Assembly: GCF_018320785.1 (NCBI RefSeq)
Contig: NC_054884.1
Location: 22,135,667 to 22,199,666, forward strand
From: Cheilinus undulatus
Lineage: Eukaryota; Chordata; Actinopteri; Labriformes; Labridae
DNA length: 64,000 nt
Reading direction: 5' to 3'
Shown: one piece after another, positions 1 to 11,159 of the stretch
Numbering within the stretch: the first letter of the stretch is position 1
Layout: every line of letters begins with the position of its first letter
Made by a program: the position numbers and the translations under genes
Notes under the pieces: generated by a model
The model's database searches: none
The model's input: the letters and a program-made list of their open reading frames with translations, nothing else
What the model was told of the DNA's origin: nothing

Positions 1-531
1 TACAGCAGATATCAGGTGTCCTCAACAACATACCTTGCTATCAGTCTGTTAAGTGCTGCCTTGGTGGCGCACTCTGCAGCTGGTGGTGATTTAAAATCCA
101 GCCTTGGTTGTTTACATGGAGTGGCTCCTCCTTGGTCTGCCCTGCTAATGCGAGCTGTACCTGGGTTACCGGCTTTCTGGAAACTAGTGTAGCTGTGTGT
201 GTTTAACTCGGTACTTTGTGAGGTTGGAATAACTGTCCTTGGTGGTGGACAAGTTTACTTCCCTGTTCTTTTTCGTCTTTATCCCGAGGAGGGAAATGTA
301 TTGCTGGTATTTCCAAGACAGAGGGCTCACGCTCGAGTGCTTAGCCATGATGTGTGTGCGCCAAACCGGATGTTTTCTAACCTTCACCAGCGAGTGTCGG
401 CTGTAAAAGTAACGAGTAACATGTGATTTAAATTCTCAGTAATTGTGACGGTATTAATGATTTTAAAAAGAAACACTTTACGATAGTAGTTACCATAAAA
501 ACTAATAGAGTTACTGCTACTCCCAACACTG
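1..531. mobile_element. hAT-like element, 3' part
   Basis: Ends with a terminal repeat reading CAGTGTTGGGAGTA on the reverse strand. About 180-531 is near-identical to 28060-28506 in the 5' flank of copy A. The left end lies outside the window. Confidence 0.5.
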
Positions 532-960
532 GTACCCAGGTGATCCCCATTTCACTTATAATGAGACGACTAGCATCACTTGAATGGACCTCTGTTGAAT
601 TAGGTCAGTCACTTTAAAGGGGGTGTATAAATGCAGTCACTTATTTTACCTCACTTTTTTTTTTTTTTTTTTGACATTACGACCATTTATGTTATGTGGA
701 GACCTTTCATTGGTATGTCTCTTTTGGAAACATGCTAGAAAATGATGAATAATGCAACCTTTGTAGATTAATACCCATTAATATGCTCAGAATGGAAAAT
801 ATTTCAATCCACTAACAAGAGCTTTCATAACAGTCAGATTTGTTTTTATGTAACTTGGTAAACCCACACAGACCAGAGGGTCAACTGAGGGAACTGAACT
901 CATGACAGTGACAGCGCCTTTTCTTGGCTATGCAGTCTCCATTGTAAATAGAGACTGCAT
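532..960. repeat. flank block shared by three array units
   Basis: Matches 28507-28890 and 60750-61130. In the third copy it continues directly from a Tc1-like transposase relic with no hAT element, i.e. the empty site. Confidence 0.6.
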
Positions 961-2300
961 AGCGACATGGGTATTGCGCATGTGACTGACAGGCAGAAGA
1001 AGAAGTAGTTCCTACCAACTGGGAATGATTACAACAAGTTCGTGATAGTATTTTTACTTTCCACTGTGTTCCTGATAATTATAAACTATACATTTGTCCA
1101 CAGTTATTAAAATATCAATATTTTCACATGAGAATCGATTTGAGAACATAAATCTCTGGTATTGGAAGGATCGATATTTCAGTATTCATCCACACATCAC
1201 TACTCTCTATTGAAGTCAGTCATAAGAAACCTAACTTTGCACAGGTATATGATATGAAATGACATTATATAAGTATGAAGAGTGCATTTGTGTCAAAAAT
1301 TAAAGATGTAAATATCTCTAAATAACAGAAAATGAATGGAAATAACATTATTATTGTGTTAAGAACACTTAAATGTGTACAGAAATCAACACTGTGAATG
1401 TTAAAAATATGTGTGTGAAAATACGAACACTTTCCGATTCTTATTTTAAATCAGAATTATTTTAAATGAACTCTGACTTCACCATCTCTTCCACAGGTTC
1501 AGCATGTAACTTCCTCTTCCTGGTTCTTCTCTCCAGCTTCACCTTGAATTCTGTCAATGCCCAGATCACAACCAAACATTTGGTCCCATCAGCAGACCAC
1601 CTCTTCTCCATTTTCTGCTTGTCTTCACAACCGAGAATATGACACGCCCACTGATGATGTAATGGTTCACAACAAAGAACCACTATTTTTTGGTTCCAGT
1701 TGAGAACCAACTTTTCAGTTTTTTTTTCCAGTTTGAACACGCCGGCTGGTTCAAAATTAGGTTCAGGAACCAGAACCGGCATGGAGCCCTGCCGGTCTGA
1801 ATGGCCTATTAGTGAACCACTTATGCCACACACGATCCTGTCACAGATTTAAAAAATGCATCATAATGTAAATGTATGTCCCCTCCTTTGGCTTGCTAAT
1901 CAGCATTTGTCTCACCGATTTTAACACGGATTTCAACTTTGGATTAATATTTGTAATTAATGGAACCTAGTACAAGGTTTTGGAGTATTTTTCTGTTTTT
2001 TTTTCATCGCTGCAACTCTGACCAAGACTGAGGAGGATTACTGTAAAGCAGTAGCATCTGACTTTTCATCAAGATTTTCATTAACAGTAATCTATTTTTT
2101 GCACGTCCTCGTCTGGTCTTTCTCTTGGAATAAAGGTTGTTAACAAAAACACCTCACATTGCCTCTCATATACTTTTCCCCCTCAAAGCTAGCCATTGTG
2201 CCTTTCCATTGACGTTATTGATGCCCATTGTATCCCTTGTGGCAACATTTTCAGCGAGCCTGGAACTCATGTGACTTTTGGGGGCTTTAATGATTAAATC
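961..2300. other. duplicated 5' flank without recognised gene
   Basis: Parts (about 1810-2060) match 33440-33480 and 34400-34590 upstream of copy A. A 123-codon minus-strand frame at 1462-1833 lies in sequence not shared with that copy; no family recognised, probably repeat-derived. Confidence 0.4.
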
Positions 2301-2362
2301 TACACCAGTAAACCTGACTCTGAATGCCTTTTTCTCTATTTTAATCCAATTACAATCATTTA

Positions 2363-2989
2363 CAGGTGCATCTGAAAAATTAGAATATCATGTAAAAGTT
2401 CAATATTTTTTGTCACTCTTTTCTGAAAGCGAAAACCATATATTATATAGACTTGTTACACATAGAGTGAAATATTTCAAGCCTTTATTTCTTGACATGT
2501 TGATGATTATGGCTTACATAAATGAAAACCCAAAATTCGGTGTCTCAAAAAATTAGAATATTACATAAGATCAATAAAAAAGGATATTTTAAACCAAAAT
2601 GTCAGGCTTCTGAAAAGTATGTTGATTTCTATGCCTTCAATACTTGGTTGGGCCTCCTTTTGCATGAATTACTGCATCAATGGGTGTGGCATTCTGTGCC
2701 TCTCCACTCTTCAAGGTCCCAGAGTCTGGAGGAAGAGTGGAGAGGCACAAAATCCACGTTGCTTGAAGTCCAGTGTGAAGTTTCCACAGTCAGTGATGAT
2801 TTTTGAGACACTGAATTTTGGGTTTTCTTATCTGTAAGTCATAATAATCAACATTTCAAGAAATAAAGGCTTGAAATATTTCACTCTATGTATAACAAGT
2901 CTATATAATATATGGTTTTCACTTTCAGAAAAGAGTGACAAAAAATATTGAACTTTTACATGATATTCTAATTTTTTCAGATGTACCTG
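2363..2989. mobile_element. non-autonomous Tc1/mariner-like element with long inverted repeats
   Basis: 627 bp between TA dinucleotides (2361-2362 and 2990-2991). Outer repeats of about 190 bp (2363-2550 and 2795-2989) are inverted copies, starting CAGGTGCATCTG / CAGGTACATCTG. The short centre is a deleted relic. Confidence 0.75.
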
Positions 2990-3140
2990 TATCACTGCTA
3001 GCTTGAATGCTGTCATATCGTTTATGCTTTGTGAAGGTCCGTCAGCCAATGGCAGGCTGTTCTGTAATTACATCATGCCATGTGAATAGAGCATAATGGA
3101 GAAGGAAATAGGTAGAGCCTGTGGTGCAGCCCCCTGTGTT

Positions 3141-3396
3141 ATTACCTCCGCCAAGGAGGTTATGTGATCGGGTGGGTTTGTTTGTTTGTTTGTTTGTTTG
3201 TTTGTTCATTTGTTAGCAACACAACTCAAAAAGTCATGAATGTATTTTCATGACATTTACAGGAAATGTCAGAAATGGCATAAGGAAGAACTGATTAGAT
3301 TTTGGGAGTGATCCGGATCACCGTCTGGATCCAGGAATTTTTTTAAAGGATTCTGTACTATTGGGAGATAAGGCTAATGGCAGAGGTCTGCGCTGT
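3141..3396 (+). repeat. dispersed fish repeat with (TTTG)n
   Basis: Starts ATTACCTCCGCCAAGGAGG, includes a TTTG microsatellite at about 3177-3205. The 3' part, GGGAGATA..GGCTAATGG, recurs as fragments at about 15781-15830 and 51175-51225. SINE or MITE type not settled. Confidence 0.5.
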
Positions 3397-3536
3397 TACC
3401 ACTTTGCACCAGGAGATGGCGGATGTAAGTAACTTCAATCCCAGCAGCATGTTTTTGGTGTGTTTCTATTCAAAGTTTTTCGAGTTTATGGAGTTTGAAA
3501 GACGCACGCCCGGTCGAGGAGACGAGTCGTAGCGTA

Positions 3537-4212
3537 TGTTATGACTGTGAGTCATATAAATTGTATTGTTTGTTGTATTGTGTGGAGGAGCGCTTGTGTT
3601 TTCTTCCTCCTCTTCTCTCTCTTCTCTCCTCCACCTCACGCAACTGCAGGTGTGGCGTGTCCTGATTAGACGGCAATGGAGGCGCGCACCAGCCAAAAAT
3701 TGGAAGAGTGCAGTGGCATCATGGGCTGCAATTGGCAGAAGGATGATGGCTGCACATTCAAAAGAAGACAGCGGGAGCAGAGATGCTGACCCTCCTTCCT
3801 GACATCCAACTTTCGCTACAGAGCAGCTCGTTCATTGAAATTGTAAAATGTTATTGTAATAACTTAGTGAACCCTTAAGTTTAAAAGTAAAAGCAGTCCC
3901 GGTAGGTAGGGGAGAATAGCCTTTGAAAACCGTTTTCTCCTGTTTTTCATTCAGGAAGTCAGTTTAGGTTTGTATATATTTTCTTTGTTTAAAGACTAGG
4001 TAAGGTGTTTGATATATAGAGTGTTTTTGTTTATTATGTTGCTATATCTCCCTGAGGTACTTGTTGAATCTAAAAAGAAAAATAAATAAATAAATTTTGT
4101 TTGATGGACTGCAAACTTGTTTCCTGTCTGTTTTGTGTTGAACCATCTTGGGAGTGAGGAAGGAGAGGTCAACTTTATGTTACACCTAGTATCCCCTAGG
4201 CTGGGCGTAACA
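3537..4212. mobile_element. candidate solo LTR
   Basis: 676 bp bounded by TGTTA...TAACA, with flanking 5-mers GCGTA (3532-3536) and GCATA (4213-4217), a one-mismatch target duplication. Internal AATAAATAAATAAA tract could be a poly(A) signal. No internal retrovirus-like genes are present. Confidence 0.4.
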
Positions 4213-4433
4213 GCATAACAGAGAGAAAGACAGTGAATTGTAACTACTACTACTTGAAATGTGTCAAAATACCAGTTTAATAAATACATTTTTTTGCAGA
4301 GGCAGAGATTTTATGCACATTATGCAAACATTCAAGTGTCATTTTTTAATAATGGTTTACACAAATCCTTCTTTTTGTTTTTATGTATGTTTTTCTTAAT
4401 CAAAATTAGTGACATTAAATGATAATGCCCTTA

Positions 4434-5102
4434 AAGGGATATTTCAGGATTTTTGAAGTTGGGTCGTATGAGGTGCCTGGCTATAGTGGTAGCATTAGCC
4501 TCCAGTGATTTCCGTGTAATTTGATCCTGTTGTTATTATGAGCTCGGAGAGAGCAGGCGCATAGCAGCTGTAGATGGGAACATGTTGTCCACGTAAATTA
4601 ACTAGTTTTATGAAAAAAAAGGGCCAAGAAAATATGTTGGCTCGCCTGTGCGCTGTGTCGAAAACGTACACAGCCCTTTATTTCTCCCAAAACCCCCTCT
4701 GTGTCAGGCACTAACTTACGATGCAGCTTTCGCCATTTTGTATCCTTCCGCCTCCGCTCACTGTTTACTTCACACATCCGCCAGTCAGCTGTGTGGGTCT
4801 ACGGACTTCTTCAGGAATAATAACACCTCGTCAAGCTAAAACAAAGATAACGAGCGATTTCAGCATGAGTGATGATGATGTGCTGTTTACTGTGGATACG
4901 AGAGGATATTTGTATGAACCGGAATACATCGAAGAACTTACACAGATGGATACAGACCAGACTTATACAGCAGGCTGAAAGAGAGACCAGAGAACCTTCA
5001 TTTGAAATTTTAGAGCAGGAGAGATCCCGAGTTACCTGGTGGTGTAGGTGTGGAAATCCATGCCAACCCACTCAGAGAGCTGCTGTTGTCATGAGTTGGA
5101 CT
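4434..5102 (+). mobile_element. repeat-borne coding relic, left part
   Basis: A reading frame from ATG at 4865 gives MSDDDVLFTVDTRGYLYEPE, followed after a frame change by TWWCRCGNPCQPT. This resembles the transposon-associated fish proteins with a P2X7-tail-like cysteine domain. It resumes after the pogo element at 6711-6840, where CITLHPEF, a motif of the same domain, is readable. Broken frame; identity recalled, not searched. Confidence 0.4.
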
Positions 5103-5225
5103 TACCGTAATTTCCGGAATATAAAGCGCACCTGAATATAAGCCGCACCAGCTAAATTTAGGGAAAAAACCAAATGTGTACATATACAAGCCGCACTGGA
5201 CTATAAGCCACAGGTGGAACAATGG

Positions 5226-5384
5226 CATGGTGGAAACACCTCGGCCGTCTGCTCTCTGTATGTTCAGCCAATCTTCAAGAACGTCTTCAAGTTCGGGCCA
5301 TCTGCTTTTATTACCTCTGAAAGCTTTTTTCGTCTTTTTGCATTGAGCCAGTTCTTCACGCTGGCGTCTCCAACGTCTCACCAT
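5226..5384 (-). pseudogene. pogo/CENP-B-type transposase DNA-binding fragment
   Basis: About 53 residues, including KKAFRGNKSRWPELEDVLEDW and RADGRGVST, typical of the CENP-B-type helix-turn-helix of Tigger transposases. The frame runs into element end sequence and the rest of the transposase is missing. Confidence 0.6.
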
Positions 5385-5672
5385 TGATTCACTGATGCCA
5401 AGGGTACGTGTGTGAGGATAATAAGTTCACAAGCACATAAGAAGGCACCCCCCTTTACGTATTATTTTTATTATTACTGTCAAAGAAGTATAATCCATTT
5501 TATGTGTTCTCGAGAGATTGCTTTGCATGTATTTTTTTTGTTATAAGTAGTTATTGTGCTCCAAAGAGGAAACCGCAGGCAGAAAGCACTATTGCGCAGA
5601 TTATGTGTAGTTACCCACTTTTGCCACAAGATGGAGTATGCTATTGAGTGAGCCCTTCTGCCGTGCTCTGCT

Positions 5673-5759
5673 CAGTATCAACACACTGTTGCTCTGAGCT
5701 GTAGTAGGAAGCTGTGCAGAAGCTTGATCACAACAATGTGCTTTTCTGTTATATTTTCA
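5673..5759 (+). repeat. 87-bp direct repeat, copy 1, in pogo element
   Basis: From CAGTATCAACACACTG to GTTATATTTTCA; an essentially identical copy is at 6076-6162, 403 bp apart. Confidence 0.85.
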
Positions 5760-6075
5760 GATAAGGAGACATAAATCTTATTAGAAACAGTTAGAAGAGA
5801 TGGTTTGTCACAGGTAGAGTGGGAAAGTTGGCTGTATATTTCCACCGAGTATGTGTAAGTGAAGTAAAGCTAGCTTGCTACACTATGCTAGGAGCTAAGC
5901 TAATTTCTGGTGTTCTAGAGATCGAGTGACATGATATGTAACTGTTGTGTGTCTGAAATGCTTGTAAAGTGACTGCAAATATGTAGTGATGTTAGGAAGG
6001 TGTGACAATTCTGTTTTGTATGCTTATGTAACGTTTATTTGGTATTTTCTTTTATTTTTTTTGAGACATTTGAAA

Positions 6076-6162
6076 CAGTATCAACACACTGTTGCTCTGA
6101 GCTGTAGTAGGAAGCTGTGCAGAAGCTTGATCACAACAATGTGCTTTTCTGTTATATTTTCA
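6076..6162 (+). repeat. 87-bp direct repeat, copy 2, in pogo element
   Basis: Second copy of the repeat at 5673-5759. The lack of divergence suggests recent internal duplication. Confidence 0.85.
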
Positions 6163-6841
6163 ACTCATGAACCCTTCATTAAATTGCTTAAAGTCACACT
6201 GAGAGTTCTTCTTTAAGTGTGTAACACGTGCAGCAGCTCTATTTCCTTCTTTGACAGCCAGATCGACTGCCTGTAACTTAAAAGCTGCATCATATGCATG
6301 TCTTCGTTTGTTTTCCATAATGAGGGTTTATGCATGAAAACTTCCTTTACGCAAACTGTCTCGCTCTCATAATGTCTGTCTTGCTCTCATTCTGTTTCTC
6401 ATACTGCATTTGGTTCCACTTTTGCTTTCGTTGTTCGCGCGAACTGCCTGTCTCACTCTTTTCTGGCCTCCAGCATTTCCTGCTGGAGCCCGCCTCTTAA
6501 AGGTGGGGGACGTGGACCGGCCATAGAGCCCATAGAGTTTAAAGGTGGGGGACCGTAACCTGTAAAATCCATAGATTTAGAAGGTCCCCTAGTGGCCGTT
6601 AGCTGTAACTAATCTATGTAAAAATCCATAGATTAGCCGCATCGTTGTATAGGCCGCGGGGTTCAAAGCATGGGAAAAAAGTAGCAGCTTATAGTCCGGA
6701 AATTACAGTAGTTGCAACACTTCTTCAGGACATAACTAAATCAGAGGATAATGGCTCAAAGATGCCTGCAGTGTGCATCACACTCCATCCAGAATTCCCT
6801 GCCTAATCGCCAATGTTTTGCAGACCTTCTTCAACTATCAT

Positions 6842-7079
6842 GTACTTTCAACACAGATACATACAGGCATGGTAGTCTGCGCCATGAACCCCCTCTCTCA
6901 TGGTGTGACACTTTAAAAGCACACCCTCCCCCAAAAACATTAACCATTAAAACAAAACATGCACAATTACAACCCCACAATGAAACATGAACATTTAAGA
7001 ACATCAGAAGAGTGAATTCCCTTGCACAAAGTAATACCTAGAAGTCCCTGCTCCAGGTGACTGCTTCCTGAATCGCCAC
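6842..7079 (-). repeat. dispersed repeat R1, inverted copy
   Basis: Reverse complement of 15924-16165 in an intron of copy A. Related stretches occur at 42260-42420, 51280-51480 and 58785-59400. Unclassified non-autonomous element. Confidence 0.55.
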
Positions 7080-7739
7080 AATACTACTGTGAAAGGTAAC
7101 GTAAAACAGACAATGTGAATTCGATATGTAGTGTGCACAAACCTTTAATTATTGACTTGGCTCTCCAAGACGGTGACCAGTCGGGTTTTCCCGGTGTTGA
7201 TATTCGTATCGCGCTTGGTGCTTCGTGGTGGATGGCAAGAGAAGTCGACATGATGACGCAATGACATCATGATGTTCAAAGCACAAACAACCCAGGTGCT
7301 GAGTCAACCGATGTATGCTGGGTTGATGGATTTTGACTGCAAGAATGCAAGAATTTTACCTTGTTAGAATGAGGCACGGGCTGAGATTAGAAAGGTTTAG
7401 AAGGTAATTAAAAAAATAATATTTTTTCAGAAAAATAAAAAAGAAAAGCAGTCACTTCTGTCTCAATTTACAACAACAAAAACCCCAAAACTAAAAAGCA
7501 AAGGCAGACATTTGCTATAATGGCACATCAGAATTTTCAATGTTAAACCTTGTTTTATGTAAGTAAAGGTAGAATAAATGATATAAGAATAAACATCTTT
7601 ATATCTGAATAAATTCAACAGTTGGAAAAAAAATGTTAAAACTAAGCTGTTCCTAAACTAAAGATAATTAAAAGCAGGATATAAAGACAAATAATAATAC
7701 TTAATAATTTCAAATTGATTCTCAGCATTTCTACTTTTT

Positions 7740-8790
7740 TCTTTTAAATGGGAAAACATTTTCCTCTTCTCTTTTCTTGTCCCTCTTGTCCCTTATTCCT
7801 AATATTTTGACTTTTTTCTCAACATTTTCATTTTATTCTCATATTTTTATTAAAACTTTTGTTCTTGTTCTCGACTTTTACATTTTTGTCTTGCAATTTA
7901 GCCTTCTTTGTATTTCCTCATTATTCTCAACATTTCAGTTTTTCCTGAAAATTGTGACTTTATTTTCAAGATTTAAACATTTATGTCAATATTTTGACAT
8001 TATCTTTGACATTTTCACTTTTATTCTGAACATTTCAACTTTATTCTTGAAATTTAAACTTTCTTCTCAGCATTTGCACTCGTCTCAATCACTCATTTTT
8101 CTCAAATACTTTCACTTTATTCTAGACAGAGCATTTTTTCTCAAAATTGTAACTTTTTCATTAAAAAATGGACTTACAGATCAAAACTTAATCATTTTGA
8201 AAATTTCAGCTAATTCTATGAATTCAAACTTTAACTTATTTCTTTAACATTAGTCTCAGACTTTATTATCAACATTCCAACTCTTTTCTTAAAAATTTAC
8301 ATTTAAACATTTTTCCTTAAAATTTTAAATGTACACATTTGTATGTAAATGTTATTAATGTTTTTCACAGAATTTCAGTCTTTTCTCCTAATTGTATTTA
8401 GAATTCCTTCTTGAAATTCCAACTTTTTTCAATTCTTGATTTTATTCGCGACATTTAGACATTATTCTCAACAAGTCAACTTTTTTCTTGAAATTCAAAC
8501 TTTCACTCCCATTATTCCAACTTTATTCTTGACATTTTGACTTTACTCATAACATTTGTACTCTTTTACTCTGAACCTCTTCAACATTGAATCAAAATTT
8601 TGATATCATTCTTAAGTTTGAAGGCCATTTAATTCATAATTAAAATATCAACATTTTTCTTTACATTTCAACTTTATTCTCAAAATTGCACTTCAACTTT
8701 ATTTTTGAAAATATCTTCATCTCAACATTTTGATTATTGTCTCAACATTATGACTTTGTTGACTCCACATTTTATCTTCATTCTTGACAT
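7740..8790. repeat. T-rich degenerate tandem repeat, unit 0 intron 2
   Basis: Dozens of degenerate units around TTCTCAACATTTTGACTTTA, roughly 20 bp each. Same tract in copy A (23880-26040) and copy B (54640-55690). Long open frames here, such as 7777-8247, are compositional artefacts. Confidence 0.8.
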
Positions 8791-8926
8791 TAAAGGGAAA
8801 AAAAATCCTCAGTCTGTTTTGTTCCTCTCTCATGCCTGATGCATTCATTCTAAAATGAATCATTTATACTAACATGAAGAGGAAGCCTGTCACCACAAAG
8901 ATCAACTGTGTAAAATCAAATCTTAC

Positions 8927-9155
8927 ATATGAAATCCTCCTGAAATGACAAAAAAAAAAAAAAAGAAAAACAGTGGAGAAAAAGTCAGTAATAATCATAG
9001 ACTTATATATATTATTAATGAATATTTTCACTTAATCAAATATTATTGCCAAGATGCTTATATGTTATCAAAAGTCTTGGAAAACTCACATTTGCTTCAT
9101 TGTGGTGGACACAGAGCAAACACAGACCGATGAGTAGGACCCTTGCAACCAGCAT
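8927..9155 (-). pseudogene. unit 0: orphan HABP2-like exons 1 and 2
   Basis: Exon 1 at 9090-9155 (66 bp, ATG open, MLVARVLLIGLC... leader, GTGAGT donor) and micro-exon 2 at 8927-8939 (13 bp, TTTCAG acceptor, GTAAGA donor). Both splice signals are intact. Homology to A and B continues through the T-rich part of intron 2 and stops near 7350. No exon 3-13 is found between there and the left edge, which is filled with transposons. Either the gene was truncated, or later exons lie beyond the window. Confidence 0.75.
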
Positions 9156-9210
9156 GGCTCCGTGTAGGACTGTCAGCGCAGTGTGGCAGACTGAAGATCC
9201 AGTGATTGAC

Positions 9211-9217
9211 TTTGATT
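9211..9217 (-). promoter_or_regulatory. unit 0 TATA-like position, altered
   Basis: AATCAAA where A and B have AATAAAA. This may weaken the promoter of the orphan copy; inference only. Confidence 0.3.
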
Positions 9218-9242
9218 CCCAAAATGACCGGAATATCCCATG

Positions 9243-9262
9243 CAGCTGTCAATCTTTATCCA
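9243..9262 (-). promoter_or_regulatory. conserved 20-bp upstream motif, unit 0
   Basis: TGGATAAAGATTGACAGCTG, identical in all three copies despite decay around it. Confidence 0.4.
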
Positions 9263-9299
9263 GCCGCATCGATTATGTAGGAGTTTGTGTATTTTAGGA

Positions 9300-10394
9300 C
9301 TTTGCTATCTTGTGTACATTGTGGTTTCATTTATTTAACCTCGTCTTTCATGCAGGCTGCCTTGGCACTCCTCTTTTTACAGTAACAGTAACCTGTTTTG
9401 TTCTCTGTATGGTATTGTAACATTGTCTGTGGTTATCTGTGGTGGTTACCACTTTGGGAACAGATTTGTCTCTGTTTGACTGAAATATGGCAACAACCCA
9501 ATGACTTTTCTCAACTTCATGACTCCCCTTCTCCAGGGTTTGTTTACATTTGTCAACCCGTGGCTCATGCCGCGTAGGAGGTCTCGCGATAATTCACCAT
9601 GAGAAGTTGAAAGGCTGGTGTCCGTGCCTGCCTTCAGAACTTTGGAACATGTCATGTGTAAACTGTCCGAACCAATTCCCCCCATTATTGCTGCAATTTC
9701 CCGCCTTCTAAACCACACAATGACTTTTTAAATTATTTTGCTGATCTCTTCACTCTGAAAAGAATGACCCATATGTGATATTTATGTCAAAATGCAAACA
9801 AAAACTCAAGGAGCACAAACAAAGGAGCAGGCATCGCAACTGCAAAACTAAGAAGCGAGAGCAGGTGTCTGATCACTACGAGAAAAAAAAGGAACTGTAA
9901 ACTAAAAAATTTTCAAAGTTCATGGATAAATAATTGTTTGCAAAATCTGAATTGTACTCCTGATGTGATTTTTTTTTTCTTTGCTCACATCACAAGTTGT
10001 GGCTAACCACTGAGGTCAGCCCTACACATGGGTCTGTATGTGAGTGCCATACTCTACCTTTAGAGCCATACATACAGAGTTGCGCTATGGGAGGGGTTTA
10101 CTTGTACAGAATGGTTAATGGTTTCCTCCACTGCAGTGATTACCTCAGATAAAGCTTTAGCAATGCGTCTGTTTTACTGGAACTAGACCACATTTCTGTA
10201 TATAATAAAAAAACATAAAACAACCCTAAAAGCTTTTCATGTTGTGAGAGGTGTTTTCACTCTTCTGCCGACCTGTTTTGGCATGACTTTGTGATAGTTA
10301 CAGGCTAACTCTTTAATGGATGCTTGTATACAATGGCTGTAGTGGAGTGAATAGCTTGGAATTAGCCACGGAGGCACTTTGGTCTGCACTGGAC
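9300..10394. other. unit 0 upstream flank
   Basis: Homologous to the region upstream of copy B (56150-56620), including one unit of the ~200-bp repeat at about 10140-10300. No gene seen. Confidence 0.5.
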
Positions 10395-10500
10395 CAGTGT
10401 TGGGGATAACGCATTACAAAGTAATCCGTTAGAGTACTCGGATTACTTTTCAGGTGTAAAGAGTAACGTAACACATTAGTTTTACAATTCAAGTCACCCC
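10395..10500 (+). mobile_element. hAT-like 5' terminal fragment
   Basis: Starts CAGTGTTGGGGATAACGC, followed by GTAATCCGTTA-type subterminal repeats. It marks the right end of unit 0 homology; no matching 3' end found nearby. Confidence 0.5.
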
Positions 10501-11159
10501 TTTATTAGTTACATTTTCATAAAAGAAATCTATGATTGTGTGTATATGACTCACCTCCAGACTCCCATAAGGCAGAGCCATTGCATAGTATCAGCACATG
10601 ATGATGGTGGGGGAACGTGGAATCCTACTGGATAAAAAAAATTAGCATGCAAACTTTCATGCAAGTTTTCTAAAACTTTTTTTTCTTTAGCTTTAGGTTC
10701 ACAGAGGTGTCAACATTGACGCCATGGAGGTCCTTCACATCGAGGGGAGGAAGACCTCATCTTCTTCACTAGCTGCTTTTCTGAACTCAGTGCAGATGTT
10801 ATGCAGGTCAGGTAAAGCTGTTGTGATAAAGGATGCTTGGATCATGGATTTTTTCCTTTTATGATGAATGTTTTTAAGATTGTCACTTTCATAAAGTGTG
10901 GTTGAATTTTACCAAATGGATAAAAAAATACGGATGCAAACTTTGATGAAATGACTGTTGTGTTGCAAAAAATGCCAAACTGATGTGAAACACAGCTCAT
11001 TTCATCTTCTGCTTCCAATCCCACGTAAGTGGCAGCCTGTTACAGCAGCTCTGTCTTTTTCCTGTTTTATAACTTTTTTTTAACCTATTTTGCCTTTTTT
11101 TTCCTCCGTGTTTTTTTTTTTTTAATCATAATCTTGAACTCCTCCAAGATTTAAACATG

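Larger units (their letters stand above)
5105..6708 (-). mobile_element. pogo/Tigger-type DNA transposon
   Basis: 1604 bp between TA duplications (5103-5104, 6709-6710), with terminal repeats CCGTAATTTCCGG / CTGTAATTTCCGG. Near the left end the minus strand encodes a helix-turn-helix fragment. The interior lacks a recognisable catalytic domain, so it is non-autonomous. Confidence 0.75.

Noticed and set aside
1462-1833. 123-codon minus-strand ORF as a gene
   Set aside because: No domain, no splice context, and its start lies in flank sequence shared with a non-coding copy at 33440.
7777-8247. 156-codon hydrophobic frame
   Set aside because: Falls entirely in the T-rich quasi-repeat; Phe/Leu-rich composition is expected from TTT and CTC codons.
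7740-8790. CRISPR-like array
   Set aside because: Units are degenerate, with no constant repeat and unique spacers, and the genome is vertebrate.
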